DNA of 64,000 bases from Halicephalobus mephisto. Taxonomy: Eukaryota > Nematoda > Chromadorea > Rhabditida > Panagrolaimidae. The DNA lies in assembly GCA_009193035.1 (NCBI GenBank), contig SWDT01000114.1, positions 62,001 to 126,000 on the forward strand, written 5' to 3'. Positions 20,370-31,739 of the stretch are shown here, piece by piece (positions within the stretch are counted from its first letter, which is position 1; each line of letters starts with the position of its first letter). A model generated the notes under the pieces. The model searched no databases. It saw only the letters and a list, made by a program, of their open reading frames with translations, and had not been told where the DNA came from. A program made the position numbers and the translations under genes.

Positions 20370-23300
20370 ATGCACGCGATCATTGCTGAGACGGATCCGG
20401 AGACTGCTGTTCATCTGACCGAGTATGGACAGTTCTTGCCTGATGGAACGAGGCAAATTCTGACGATCGGGAGCAAGTTGATGAGGATATTTCGGATGAA
20501 CCCCTATGGACACAGATATCCATCTGGGGAATATGAACCTCGGATTGAATGTATCCTACAGTATTCCTTCATAGCCCCGATTCTGGCCGTTACGAAGGTC
20601 AGACTTCCAGGTTCGTTTTTTATTTTTTATTTAAATTTTAAAACTCTGCGCAACAGCCGATCTAGCCCGTTACGATGGACTATTTTTGTGTTAATTATGA
20701 TTTTTAGGGTGATTGTCAGAACTTTCATATGTAATGCCGAACCAGGAAAGTTGGGTAGCGCGTTTTGTGTCCCGCATGGCCTCGAACTGGAGAGTTCTGG
20801 ACCTGTCCTACCATAATATAGTCGCAAAACACTAATTACGAAATAACCACAGCGCAAAACTGAATATTTTACTTTTTTTTTAATTTTAAAAAACCTATCA
20901 ATGTAATTTCGTAAAAATTCATATATAATTTCTACAATATGTGATTAACTACTGAATTAGTATCTCTCAGAACTGCACTTTTGGCTGCTTTTATATGTTT
21001 AGAGTACTGGACATTTCCTTCAAAGTAATTTCACAAAAGTTTGGTTTTTACGGTGATGTGGCTTTTTAGGCTTCGCTTTTGACTCTATCGTGACTTGTTT
21101 CGATGACGCCAGAGTGACGGTTCAGTACATTTGTCCAGCGAAAAGGGAACTTGAAATTGTTTCACTTCACGAAATTCATCCAGATGTTTTGAGTTCTGTT
21201 CACGAGAAGCTCTACGCCAAGAGTTTCCTGGTTTCTGATCCGGAGAACCGATGTACCATTGCTCTAGTTAGGGATGCTTTTTTCATGGTCATTCCTATTC
21301 CGGAGAAATTAGGTCCAGAATTTTTCGACGAAGCTGAAGAAGCCACTGATCAGCAAACCAACGCCCCGAAGAAACCCCGTCCGAAGCTGTCGAATTACGA
21401 AGTGAAGTTGCATGAAGTCGACAAAAGACTCCATGATGTTTCTGATTTTATTATTCTTTCGAACCAGTATCTGCCGACTGCCGTTCTGTTGTACGAACCA
21501 AAGAAGAATTCCCCAGGGAGAGCTGCTCTCGAATATGATTGTTTCTGCGTTGCTGCTGTTTCATTTGACATTAAGGAGCGTCAAACTACGGTAACTTGGG
21601 AAATTCAAGGTTTTCCAATGTCTTTACAACGGATGATCCATATTCCTGAACCTGTCAACGGAATCCTGCTCTGTGGAACAAACGAGTTGATTTATGCCCA
21701 TCAATCGGCACCTACTTATGGGGTCAGTCTCAATTCTAATAGTTCTGGATACTCAAAGTTCTCACTTCATGAAGCCAATGTTTGTACCGTTCTCGATGGA
21801 GTCGTCGCTGGGATCCTGAGTCCTTATGAAATCCTAATCGGAAGTCGTGAAGGAGAACTCTACATTGCCACTATTGACACAGATGCCATGAATTCCGTCC
21901 GGAGTATTTCACTCCAGAAAGTCCTCGGTTTGTTTTTGTGATTTTATTCAAACAAGTTAAATTTTTCCAGATATCCCGATCCCGTCGTCAATTGTCAATT
22001 TATCTCGAGGTTACATCTATGTCGGTTCTAAAATCAACAATTGTGCCTTGTTAAAGTACAGAAAACACTCCACTACCAAGATTCTGCCGTCTGTAGAAGA
22101 AATGAAGCAGGATCCAATTGATAACCTGGATATGCTGAACGGATATGATCCTCTGTCTGAAGAATATCAGAAAGTTGTTTCGCATTACTTTTATGGAGAA
22201 ACTGACGAAGAAATAGCAATGCTAGAAGCTCCGATCAAGGAACAACAATATGATTTTGTTTTGATTCAATCTTTGTTAAACACAGCTCCATTTAAGAAAG
22301 TTGTACCGTGTATTGCTGAAGAGATGGACGATACTTTCAAGGACTCAGTTCGCGATCAAGTTTTTGATCTTGCTGCAGCGACTGGACATGAAAAAGATGG
22401 AAAATTATTATTTATGGAAAGAACGGTAAGACCTCATATTGGAACTTCCGTACCTCTGAAGGCTCCTGTTGCTTGTACTTTTGCTGCTGGGAAAGTAGAA
22501 GGTACTCATAGATATATTTTCCTCACAAGAGAAATGGATACAGTAGTTTTGGATACGACTAAGAATTTATCTGGACATCATACAACACCATTTAATACTA
22601 ATGAAGGTACTGTTGTTGCTGGAGATTTATGTGATGGTATTGTTGTGTGTCAAATTACGGTAAAAAAACTAACACTTGTGAAAGACCATAAAGCATGTTT
22701 GGAAATGCCATTTGATTTGGATACGGATGTCTATGTTATTGATGCTGCTATTTGCGATCCTTATATTGTTGTGACTTTGAGCACAAATAAATTATTTATC
22801 GCCAAAATTTCCCTAGATTGTAATAGTGAAGTTTTACTTGATCAGGTAATGTTATTTTTTAAAGAAAAATAATATTTTTGTTTTTAGCTTCAATTTCCGC
22901 ATGTTTCTGAAGTGTCTGAATTGAAAACTACTTGTCTGGCTCTTTATGGTGATAGATCTGGTTTATTTGTTAAAAGAAAATCGGATAATTCTAATGCTTT
23001 AATTAAGCCGGTTGTTATAGCTGAAACTGATGAAGTGGATATGGATGATGATCATGAAGATTATGATGATGATATTGGAAAGTATTTTTATGGTTCTAGA
23101 AAACAAGAATCTAATAAAGAATCAAACGTTGTTAGAAATCGACGATTAAGAACAACTGTTATTGATTGTGAATTTGATAATTGGAAACCATCTGTTGATT
23201 CGTGTGTTATGTCACCAGATAATTGTTTGAATTATTTTTTAATTTTAGCAAAAGAAGATGGAGCTTTGTATTTTTTTTCAATTCCTGATTTTGAATTGGT

Positions 23301-25406
23301 ATTTGTTTCACCTCATACAAATTGTCTATGGGCAACTTTGGTTGATGATCCCAAGTTTGGTTTGTATAATCCTAGTTTGGGATTTGTTCCTCCATTGGAA
23401 TCTAATCAAAAAAGACCAAGACCTGTTACTCATGAGGGATTAAGAGCCATTCAAGCGAATGTAGGTTTTAATTTAAATTTAAATTTGTTATTTTGTGTAT
23501 TTTAGAGAATTTGTGAAATTGCTATATTTGGAACAGGTCCTAATGGTTGTAGACCTATTTTGGCGGTATTAGTTGATGATACAGTGACGTTTTTTGAAGC
23601 TTTTCCATTTGATAATTTCCTAGATGATCATTTGATGATTCGATTTAAAAGATTAGAAAAACAAGTATTTGTGAGAAGAAATCCATTTGTTATGGATGAC
23701 AAGAAGGGTCCTATTGAAACTATTAGTATTGGAGTAAAAATTCGAGTACGGTATTTGAATTTTGATCCTCAATTAGGAACAATGGTTTGTTTTTTGGATT
23801 TTTGAGTTTTGATGGAAATTATGGTTTTCAGAGTAATGCTATTGTGGTGACAGGAGGATATCCAACGATTGTATATGTGGGTAATAATGGTGTTTTTTAT
23901 CATCCGTTGTCAATTGATGGACCGATTGTTGCATTTTGTCATTTAACAACGTCGTCTATGATTAATGGGTTTGTTTATGTTAAAGAAAATGTACTAAGAA
24001 TAGGAGAACTTTCACTTCGATATCCGAAAGTTGAATATGATACTCCATATCCATGTAGAATTGTGCCTATGGGAGCTAATATTAATCATATGTCGTATCT
24101 TTTACCGTTTAATTTGTTTGCTTTGGATATTTCTAATTCGGAGGACTATAATTCTATTTGGTCGGTGAATAATGATGAATTGGTAGAACAGAAGATTACT
24201 GTATCTGAGAGATTTTTATTACCAAAACGACAACGACATAAATTGAGGATTTATACAAGGGAGAATTATAATTTTATTCCCTTTAATGATGTTGAATTTA
24301 AAGAATTTGAATCGGTAACGGCATTGGAGGAAATTCTGATATCAGCTCTTGGATCTAAAACGGGCAAAATGAACTATATTGCTGTTGGTACTTCGTTCAA
24401 TATGGGTGAAGAAGTTCCGATGAGAGGTAGACTTATTGTATATGAGATTATTGAAGTTGTTCCTGAAGCTAATATGCCAACTTCGAGATTTCGATTGAAA
24501 TTGTTGGCTGAAGCAGAAGAAAAAGGTCCTATTTCAGCAATTGCTTCGACAGAAGGAATAATGTTAGTTGGTGTTGGACCTAGGATTTATTTATATACTA
24601 TCAAGGATGAAGGTCTTATTGCAAGAGCATTTTTGGATTTGCAATTTTATGTGACACAAATTTATCCTTTTAAAAGTTTGGCATTGACAATTGATATGTT
24701 TACATCTGTTCATCTTATTAGATATCAAGAGGAATTTAATGTTCTTTCACAAGTGGCGTTTGATGATAGGAAAATTTGTCCAAGAGCGAGCAGAACTGGA
24801 TATATTATTAATGATGACAAGATTGCGATTGTTTTGGGTGATTATGAAGGGAATTTACTTGTTTTAGAACATGTACCGTATTCGACGGAATCTAAATTTG
24901 CTCAAAGATTGTTGATAAAAGGTGGTATTAGAATAGGTAATGTTGTGACGAATTTGGTGAGAAGTACATGTAAGTTTTGTGGTTTTTAGATTTTAATTTT
25001 TATGGATTTTTAAGGTCATGTTGGTGATTCTATGGTTTCGCCGAATAGACAACAGCAACTTCCGCAAATGTGTATTTATAGTACTAGAGAAGGTGCTTGG
25101 GGATATGTTAGACCTGTTCCGGAGAAGTCTTATAGGAAATTATTTATGTTACAACATTTTATTGAAAATCAATTGCAACAACTTGGAGGACTTAATTCTA
25201 AAGGTGCGAGAGTTGTTAGACCACATACAACGGGTACGGAAGTGAATTTTTCTTCGGCGAAACAATTGGTTGATGCTGATCTTATGATGCAATTTCTTGA
25301 ACTGGATTCGCATGATATGGAGGAAATTTCTAGAAGATTGGGCTCGTCGAAATATCAGATGCTAGATGATTTGATTGAATTGATAAGGACATCTAGACAT
25401 TTTTGA
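20370..25406 (+). CDS. cpsf-1: Cleavage and polyadenylation specificity factor subunit 1 (CPSF160)
   Basis: Seven exons: 20370-20610, 21070-21927, 21971-22845, 22888-23460, 23506-23784, 23832-24969, 25015-25406; all phases agree and total 1451 aa, the usual CPSF160 length. CPSF160 is the beta-propeller scaffold of the nuclear poly(A) factor, binding WDR33 and CPSF30 for AAUAAA recognition. Seen: N-terminus ETDPETAVHLTEYGQFLP close to C. elegans CPSF-1, then FAFDSIVTCFDDARVTV and DVLSSVHEKLY (propeller 1), IYVGSKINNCALLKY (the GSRxGxSLLLxY equivalent), an acidic stretch VDMDDDHEDYDDDIG at the usual place in the middle, and a C-terminal helical part ELDSHDMEEISRRLGSSK. Introns are 43-55 nt except intron 1 (459 nt). 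Codon use changes from C-ending in exons 1-2 to strongly A/T-ending in exons 3-7. Confidence 0.95.
20611..21069. other. cpsf-1 intron 1 with a GC-richer patch
   Basis: The other introns are about 45 nt; this one is 459 nt. Positions 20700-20830 (GCCGAACCAGGAAAGTTGGG, CCCGCATGGCCTCGAACTGG) are complex and unlike intron filler, possibly an inserted repeat or a non-coding RNA. A minus-strand frame there is not convincing. Confidence 0.4.
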
Positions 25407-25700
25407 GTATTTTATCATGTTAGTAGTTTTTGAATGAAAAGGTCTCAATGGGATTTATGAAGTGGGGATTTTTTATGAAGGGATTGGTTTTAGAGTTTTT
25501 AAAAACATTGGTCGACTTTGGCCTTGACAGGTCCGCTGGGGTCAGCAGCACTCGAACCCGCTTCCAATCTTCCACATTAAACATGTCCCATTTCGCTCTA
25601 AAACTTCCTGAGGATAAGAGTGGCTTTACAACCTGGGTTTGGGCCGATGGGGATTCGGTCTGCGATACATCGGCGCCGTCTCTATCCTACAGCGGCCGAC
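25407..25700. other. 3' flank of cpsf-1
   Basis: 25500-25690 is complex and GC-rich (GGTCCGCTGGGGTCAGCAGC, AGCGGCCGACGGATC). The minus strand contains GGGTTCGAGTG, weakly like a B box, but no tRNA fold was found. It may be repeat-derived. Confidence 0.4.
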
Positions 25701-25777
25701 GGATCTGAGCCAGAGAAAAAAGAAAAAATATATCACTTTGGATCCATGACGCATAACATCTAAAAAAACGCATTCTT
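25701..25777. repeat. 77-bp inverted repeat, left arm
   Basis: Contains GAGCCAGAGAAAAAA, ATATATCACTTTGGATCC and CATGACGCATAACATC. It is nearly identical to the reverse complement of 30146-30222, about 4.4 kb away on the other side of most of the DEG/ENaC gene. Confidence 0.85.
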
Positions 25778-25863
25778 CGCCATGTGTTAATCTTGTTTTG
25801 TAATGATTTATTAAATACAATCAACAATTCATTGGACGGAAAGTGGTAAATCCATAGATATTG

Positions 25864-28800
25864 TTAAACAAGTTTAGAAAGGACTTCTGATTCAGATGCT
25901 TCTTCGATTTTTGTTATTCTTCTTTTATTTTTGTGTTTCTTTTCTGATTTTTTAACTTTATCAGATATTTCATCTGTAGTACCGTTTTCGACGCTATTGT
26001 CATCACTAAAAAGCGTTAATAATTATGTTATTTTAGACACAAAAGAAGGACGATAGGAAAAATATAAAATTAAAGATATATAAAATTGAAGAAATATAAA
26101 ATGGAAAAAATATTAAACCAATTATGGTATCCCAAAATCTTGCATAGTGTTGTTATTACCATGGCCTAAATGCCTAAGTTCAATCTCAAAAGCCGATTTC
26201 CACACATAATTCGTAATTGATCTCATACCTTATATTTCTTCCTTTTATATATCTTCCATCTTATATTTTTTCGTTCTTATATTTTTTCCCGTTCGCGTAT
26301 ATTTCTTCCGTCTTATATCTTTTTTGTTTTTATATTTTTTCCATTCGCGTATATTTCTTCCGTCTTATATATCTTCTTCTTATATTTTTTCGTCTTATAT
26401 ATCTTCCTCATATATTTTTTTCGTCTTATATATCTTCTTATATTTTTTCCGTTCACGCAAAAGAAGACTAACCTATCTTCGGATTTTCTGCACCATTTGT
26501 TTCTTGTGAATCCTCGACAACAACAGAACCAGATAATTTCGATGATTGTCAGTAAACTGGCCCCGAGGAAAAGTCCCAGAGCTCCGCCGACGTCGCAGAA
26601 GAGGGACCAGATGGTGTAAGTCCGACTTTGTATCCAATGCTCGACGTTCATTTGGTGGAAGAACACATTCACAACCGCAAAGTTTTCCCTGAAATGGATT
26701 TCATATATCGAAATTTTGAATAAAACTTACTTTACAAATTTAGGTCCAAATTCAAAGTTTTGCAAGTACTCTGGAAGTTCCTTGTTGAAGAGGTTGATGT
26801 AGGCCTTCTGGAAGTCGTGAATCACATCCTTGAACTCAACAGCCATGGATTTCGAAGCGTTTCTGACTTCTCCGAAAGAACATTCAACCATGTCTTTTAT
26901 GAATTCAGAAAAAAGTTCCACATGATGAGAAGTGGTGTTGCTGAAGACAACGACGGATCCCACTTTGAATCCAGTCTGATCCATCAGGATTTCGTCTAGT
27001 TCGCCAATTTCCTCTTCGAGTTCAGCCAGAGTCTTCCATATCGTGTTGTCTATGTCCCTCATGATGACATTGTACCATCTTTCGTAAAAATCCTCTTCAA
27101 AAAAGTGATTTGTGGATCTTTTTTGCATTAATTTCGCCAACTTTCTTTTGTCGATTTCTCCGTTATCGTATTTCTTCATCTGATCCAGAATCCAATCCAC
27201 AAGTTCTAATTCCTTTGTTAAACTCTTTGTATAGCTGTTTTCGTCGTAAATGGAGTACAATCGGAGGATGTATTCTTCGAGGAAGGAATATTGATTCAGA
27301 AGTCGGTCTACAGTATCCGGATCATAGATCTTTTTCAAATCGCTGATCGTCCTGTAATCCATTATTGGTTCCAAAAATTTCCCATTGTTGAGTAAAAGCA
27401 TTAATTTTCTCGTTTTCCTTCTTTCGCCTCCAGAAGATCTGTTATTCAGAGAGTTGAAGGCATCTGAATGCCGAACGGACATGTTCCCGAAGCATCCTAC
27501 CGTATTAACCAACCGTTGATATATTCCAGTAAAATTTTCATTTCTCCATCCCCATTCAAGAACTCTGATTCTGAAAAATGCATATATGAACATTATAAAA
27601 ATAAAAAATGAAATTTTGTAAAAAATTATTTTCAGAGTTTTTAGAAATTTTCCAGATGGTTTCTAAGAAGTTTCATGGATTCTGGACATAAAAAAGATGC
27701 ATTAAAATGACTTTAATGTATTAGGTATATTGAATATAATGTATCCGATTCATTAGAGTTGTTTTAATGTATAGATATATGAAATATAACATATTCGATA
27801 CATTAAAATCGTTTCAATGCATCGATATATGAAATATAAAATATTCGATTCATTAGAGTTATTTTGATGTATTTGATATATGAAATATAACATATTCGAT
27901 ACATTAAAATCGTTTCAATGCATCGATATATGAAATGTAACATATCCGATTCATTAGAGTTGTTTTAATGTATAGATATATGAAATATAACATATTCGAT
28001 TCATTAGAGTTATTTTGATGTATTTGATATATGAAATATAACATATTCGATACATTAAAATCATTTCAGTGCATCGATATATGAAATGTAACATATTCGA
28101 TACATTAAAATCGTTTCAATGCATCGATATATGAAATGTAACATATTCGATACATTAAAGTTGTTTCAATGCATCGATATATGAAATATAACATATTCGA
28201 TATATTAGAACCATTTTAATATATCAATACATTATATACCATACACTTATGTTTGTGCATGAAAGATCCTAGAAATTTTACTGGATTCTGGATATTTTCG
28301 TAACATTTTGAAAACTTCTATGAGATTTTAGAAACCTTCGAAATTTTCTAAGCTCTGAAAGCTTCTATGAGATTACAGGAAACTCCGGAAATTCCCATAA
28401 CCTCCTCAAAGATCCTACGTGATTCTAAATTCTAGAGAATTATAAATTTTTGCAGAATTATATTTTATAAAAAATTAAATCCAACTTTTCTGCGGTCTGT
28501 GTCACTTTCGCCATTAATCTCTTGGTTCTCATCAGGATATCCTCCTGGTACTGTGCTTGATGTTCGTAAGCTTTAGCAGCTTCTGCTTTTATGAGATTTA
28601 CTTGACTGTCTTTAAGAATCTGATTTTCTTTACATCGAAGGTTTTCTCCGCCACCGAATTCTCCGCTATCTTCCTGAAAATAAATTTTTTATATAAAGAT
28701 TTTACTGAATTTCCACCTCTTCTTCATCGATATCGGTTTCGTTTACAACAACTTCAGTGGTTTTATTTTTGAAATCGTTTACTTTCGGAAAAATGTTAGT

Positions 28801-31698
28801 TGGAAGTTCGTTCATGTCTTGCCAAGCTATGTAATCGATCTCGTGACAGCTGCCCGTACAGTTACGAGCGCTGAACCCCCTATCGGACCCCCATTTGAGG
28901 ACGTTAACGACACACTTGAAGTACTCCAAAACATTGCAGAACGATAGATGGTACCTAGGTTTAAGACCGAAAGCTTTCCTCATGGAGCAATTACACCGAT
29001 GTTCTATCTCGTTTAAATATCTTTTGATTTTGCATGTTTTTATGTTGTCCAATTCTTCGAATTTGTGATCCTTTGAACCTTCATATTCTTCGACACAGTT
29101 GATTCCAGGGAGCTTCTGTCGGTGTTGCATTCTGAAGGGTATGTCCATCGTGAAGCCTGGGGGGACATTGACTCCATCCAGGGCACTTGTAGGGACATCT
29201 GTCTGATTGTAGATAAGGATCTTGAATCCAGGAAGATTCGAAGTCCGAAATTTCGGATGACAACTTTCGATTCTCTCGTATCTTTCGACATTCAGAAGGA
29301 AACTCAAGGCGTGACTTGGTCCGGAACCTGTCACCATCACGGGATGGTTCGGATCCGTGTTTATCGCCCAGCAGAGACCGGTCAGAGTCCAAATTGGTTT
29401 GAAGTGGGATTTCCTGCACTTGGTTCCATCAGGATAAGTACAGTCTATGATCATCTGTCTTTTAAAGTGTCCTGCTTTCATTAAAAAGTCCACCGCATCC
29501 ATGTCCCAAACGTTCATAAAAGCCTTGTCGAAGATGTTAGATTCATCAATATCGGCCATGTTTCGCAGCTTATGCTTAGGTTTTCTGCTTTGAACAAGTG
29601 CTCCAGTCAAGTAGCTCAGTCTAAATTGATTGTTATTGCATATCGCTACAGTAGGGAGGTTTATTTTATCCGGATACTCCGCCACAATGTTAGTTGATAT
29701 TGGAGTCGTACTGTACATCACGAACTGGTTGAAGATCTGGTAAAAAGCCAGAAAAGCAAACACAATAAGTACCGTAATCCATATAAATCTGATGGCCGGA
29801 TTCTTTTCGAATATATGATGAATCCCATGAATGTGGGTGTTTTCCAAGTAGTAATAATAGGTATCTTCGTCAGGAAGATGGATTTCGACTCCGTCTTTGC
29901 TTTCGGTAATAGCTATGGATCTGGCTGAGAGGGTTTCGATCGCATTATCATCGTCATCTGTCAGACTGATCCGGTTCGGAATGGTTGAAATGTTCAAAGA
30001 TGGGGGTCTAAAATACTTAAATTGTTATTCTAAAAAATCCTTTGAAAAATTCAAAAGTTAATATTCACATAGGTTTTTTATAAAGTTTTTATTTTGGGGA
30101 CTTTGTAATTCATCTTCAAGCTTTGTATGCAATTTAAATATTGTAAAGAATGCGTTTTTTTGGATGTTATGCGTCATGGATCCAAAGTGATATATTTTTC
30201 CTTTTTTCTCTGGCTCAAATCCGTCAATATCCCACTCAATCTAGAGATATTTGTTAGTTACAAAAAAAGAAAATCCAAAATCGCAAAAATAAATCTGTTG
30301 CGAAATATTACATGCCACATCCAGAGGTTGTGTACCACATATGGCCTAAATTGTCCACAATGTGCTAAACATGTAGATTACTATCTCTGAGATTCCAAAA
30401 CTTTTAGGATTTATCCGGAACAAGTATACACACAAAAAGGAACATGTTACATAATGTATAGGGATATTGAGACGGTTCTGAGATGCAAGATGGATTATAT
30501 TTTAGCTATCAGTACATTGAACATAATGCGCTTGAATATGATGATCGATTTACACACCGCTATATTAGAGCTATTGTTTGTGTAGAATGGAGTACGTACA
30601 AAAACCAATACATGATATATAACGTACTGATATATTAGAACAGTTCTGATGTATTGGATATATTACATTCAATGCATCGGCACATTAAAGATTTTTGTTC
30701 GTGTAGATTTGAAATCCTCATAACCATGCATATATCCATAAATCTCTATCTTATTTACAGCTTTTTCCACTAATACACATAAAAAGTGCATTTTTTATGG
30801 TGTATGGGGATATTAGAACGGTTCTGATACACGAAATATATTATATTCAATATACTAGTACACTAAGTTAATATTGGTTTATTATATTCGTTATAATGTC
30901 ATGGACTGAGCTGATGCGTAAGGAAGATGAGAAATATAGCATTCTTGTTTATTGTTAACATATACTAGCAATACAGTAATAGTGACAACTATTTGTGAAA
31001 GTTGTGCTAGACTCAGCTTATATACTCACACATATTTTTTATACAAATGAGTATCAATCTGATTGGTCTAAGGATTGTCCGTTTTCCTCACAAGTCGGCA
31101 ATATTCGATGTACCGGTACATTAAATACAGTCGAACTTGGATATAAGATATCCCCTTGGGATCGGACAAAAAGTATTTTATAAGAAAGGGTATGTTATAA
31201 GGAGTAAATATGAAGGCAAACTAACCAAACTCATTCACACCGTATGCTGTAACAAGAGATATCTTATAGCGGGGGGTATCTTATATCCAAGTCCTACTGT
31301 ATAATAGATCCGGTACATTAGAATGACCGTAATATATCTTTTTTGTGCATAAGCTGAATTTCCAGAACTTGAAGTCAGAGACTCATTCCCTAAGTTTAGA
31401 GCTAACCGAACTGAACTTAAATAATATTTCAAATATTTGTAAAATTAAAAACCGATTTCGATCATCTTCGTTTTGCAAAAAAGGATTACTGTAGTCAGAA
31501 CCAACTTAATCAAGTCTTATTTCATGGTTATGAAAGATACTTGTATCCAAAAACTGACCTTTTACGTTCATCTCTTATCGTAGAAGAACGACTAACACTG
31601 GCACTGTCGCTCGGATGTCGCGGTCTGACGACAATCATGTTGCCTCCGGCACTGAGGGGTCGAGCTCTCCCTAGCAAGTAATCCATAGGTGTTATCAT
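25864..31698 (-). CDS. DEG/ENaC (amiloride-sensitive) sodium channel subunit with long extracellular insertion
   Basis: Six exons: 31698-31559, 30007-28717, 28673-28486, 27570-26731, 26688-26473, 26005-25864; phases 2,0,2,2,2 agree, giving about 938 aa. Seen: Ser/Arg-rich N-terminus, the gating HG motif (HIHGIHHIFE, about residue 107), TM1 (FIWITVLIVFAFLAFYQIF), the post-TM1 LPTVAICNNNQFR, Cys-rich ectodomain (CNCSMRKAFGLKPRYHLSFC, FSARNCTGSC), a charged helical insertion (exons 3-4), and TM2 with the selectivity filter GLFLGASLLTIIE (GAS at about 861-863). The C-tail is Lys/Glu-rich. Such trimeric channels act in mechanosensation, acid or peptide sensing. The insertion, roughly 340 aa between the Cys-rich part and TM2, is far longer than in mec-4 or ASIC. 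The donor of the second exon (GAG|GTGGAA) is weak; further 5' exons may exist. Confidence 0.85.
26040..26465. repeat. Intronic pyrimidine-rich repeat in the DEG/ENaC gene
   Basis: Units such as CGTATATTTCTTCCGTCTTA and TATATCTTCC repeat through the last intron, some carrying CCGTTCGCG. The + strand is pyrimidine-rich; the transcribed sense is purine-rich. Plus-strand frames through it are artefacts of the repeat. Confidence 0.7.
27690..28250. repeat. Palindromic GATATATGAAATATAACATA repeat, copy 2 (intron)
   Basis: About ten units of roughly 45-60 bp: GATACATTAAAATCGTTTCA, ATGCATCGATATATGAAAT, AACATATTCGAT. Much more regular than the cluster at 16300. Lies in the intron between exons 3 and 4 of the DEG/ENaC gene. 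Confidence 0.85.
30146..30222. repeat. 77-bp inverted repeat, right arm
   Basis: Reverse complement of 25701-25777 with about four differences. It lies in the first visible intron of the DEG/ENaC gene (30008-31558). Confidence 0.85.
30430..30900. repeat. Palindromic repeat, copy 3 (intron)
   Basis: Diverged units of the TACATT/GATATA family (GGGATATTGAGACGGTTCTG, GATATTAGAACGGTTCTGAT, TTCAATGCATCGGCACATTA), in the first intron of the DEG/ENaC gene. Confidence 0.6.
31128..31299. mobile_element. 172-bp MITE with TA target duplication
   Basis: Ends CAGTCGAACTTGGATATAAG and, at the other end on the opposite strand, CAGTAGGACTTGGATATAAG, flanked by TA (31126-31127, 31300-31301). TA sites and a CAGT...GATATAA terminus are typical of Tc1/mariner-pogo derived MITEs. 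It carries no gene and lies in the first visible DEG/ENaC intron. Confidence 0.8.
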
Positions 31699-31739
31699 CT
31701 CCTTGAATGTTCAACAACGGGTTTTTAAAAGTGGAAAAC

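Noticed and set aside
25516..25640. Minus-strand tRNA candidate (GGGTTCGAGTG)
   Set aside because: The B-box match is weak, no A box at tRNA spacing, no acceptor stem.
26217..26509. Plus-strand Tyr/Ser/Phe-rich frames
   Set aside because: Read-through of a pyrimidine tandem repeat in a DEG/ENaC intron.
29122..29484. 120-aa plus-strand frame opposite the DEG/ENaC ectodomain
   Set aside because: Shadow frame; the minus strand carries conserved channel motifs.
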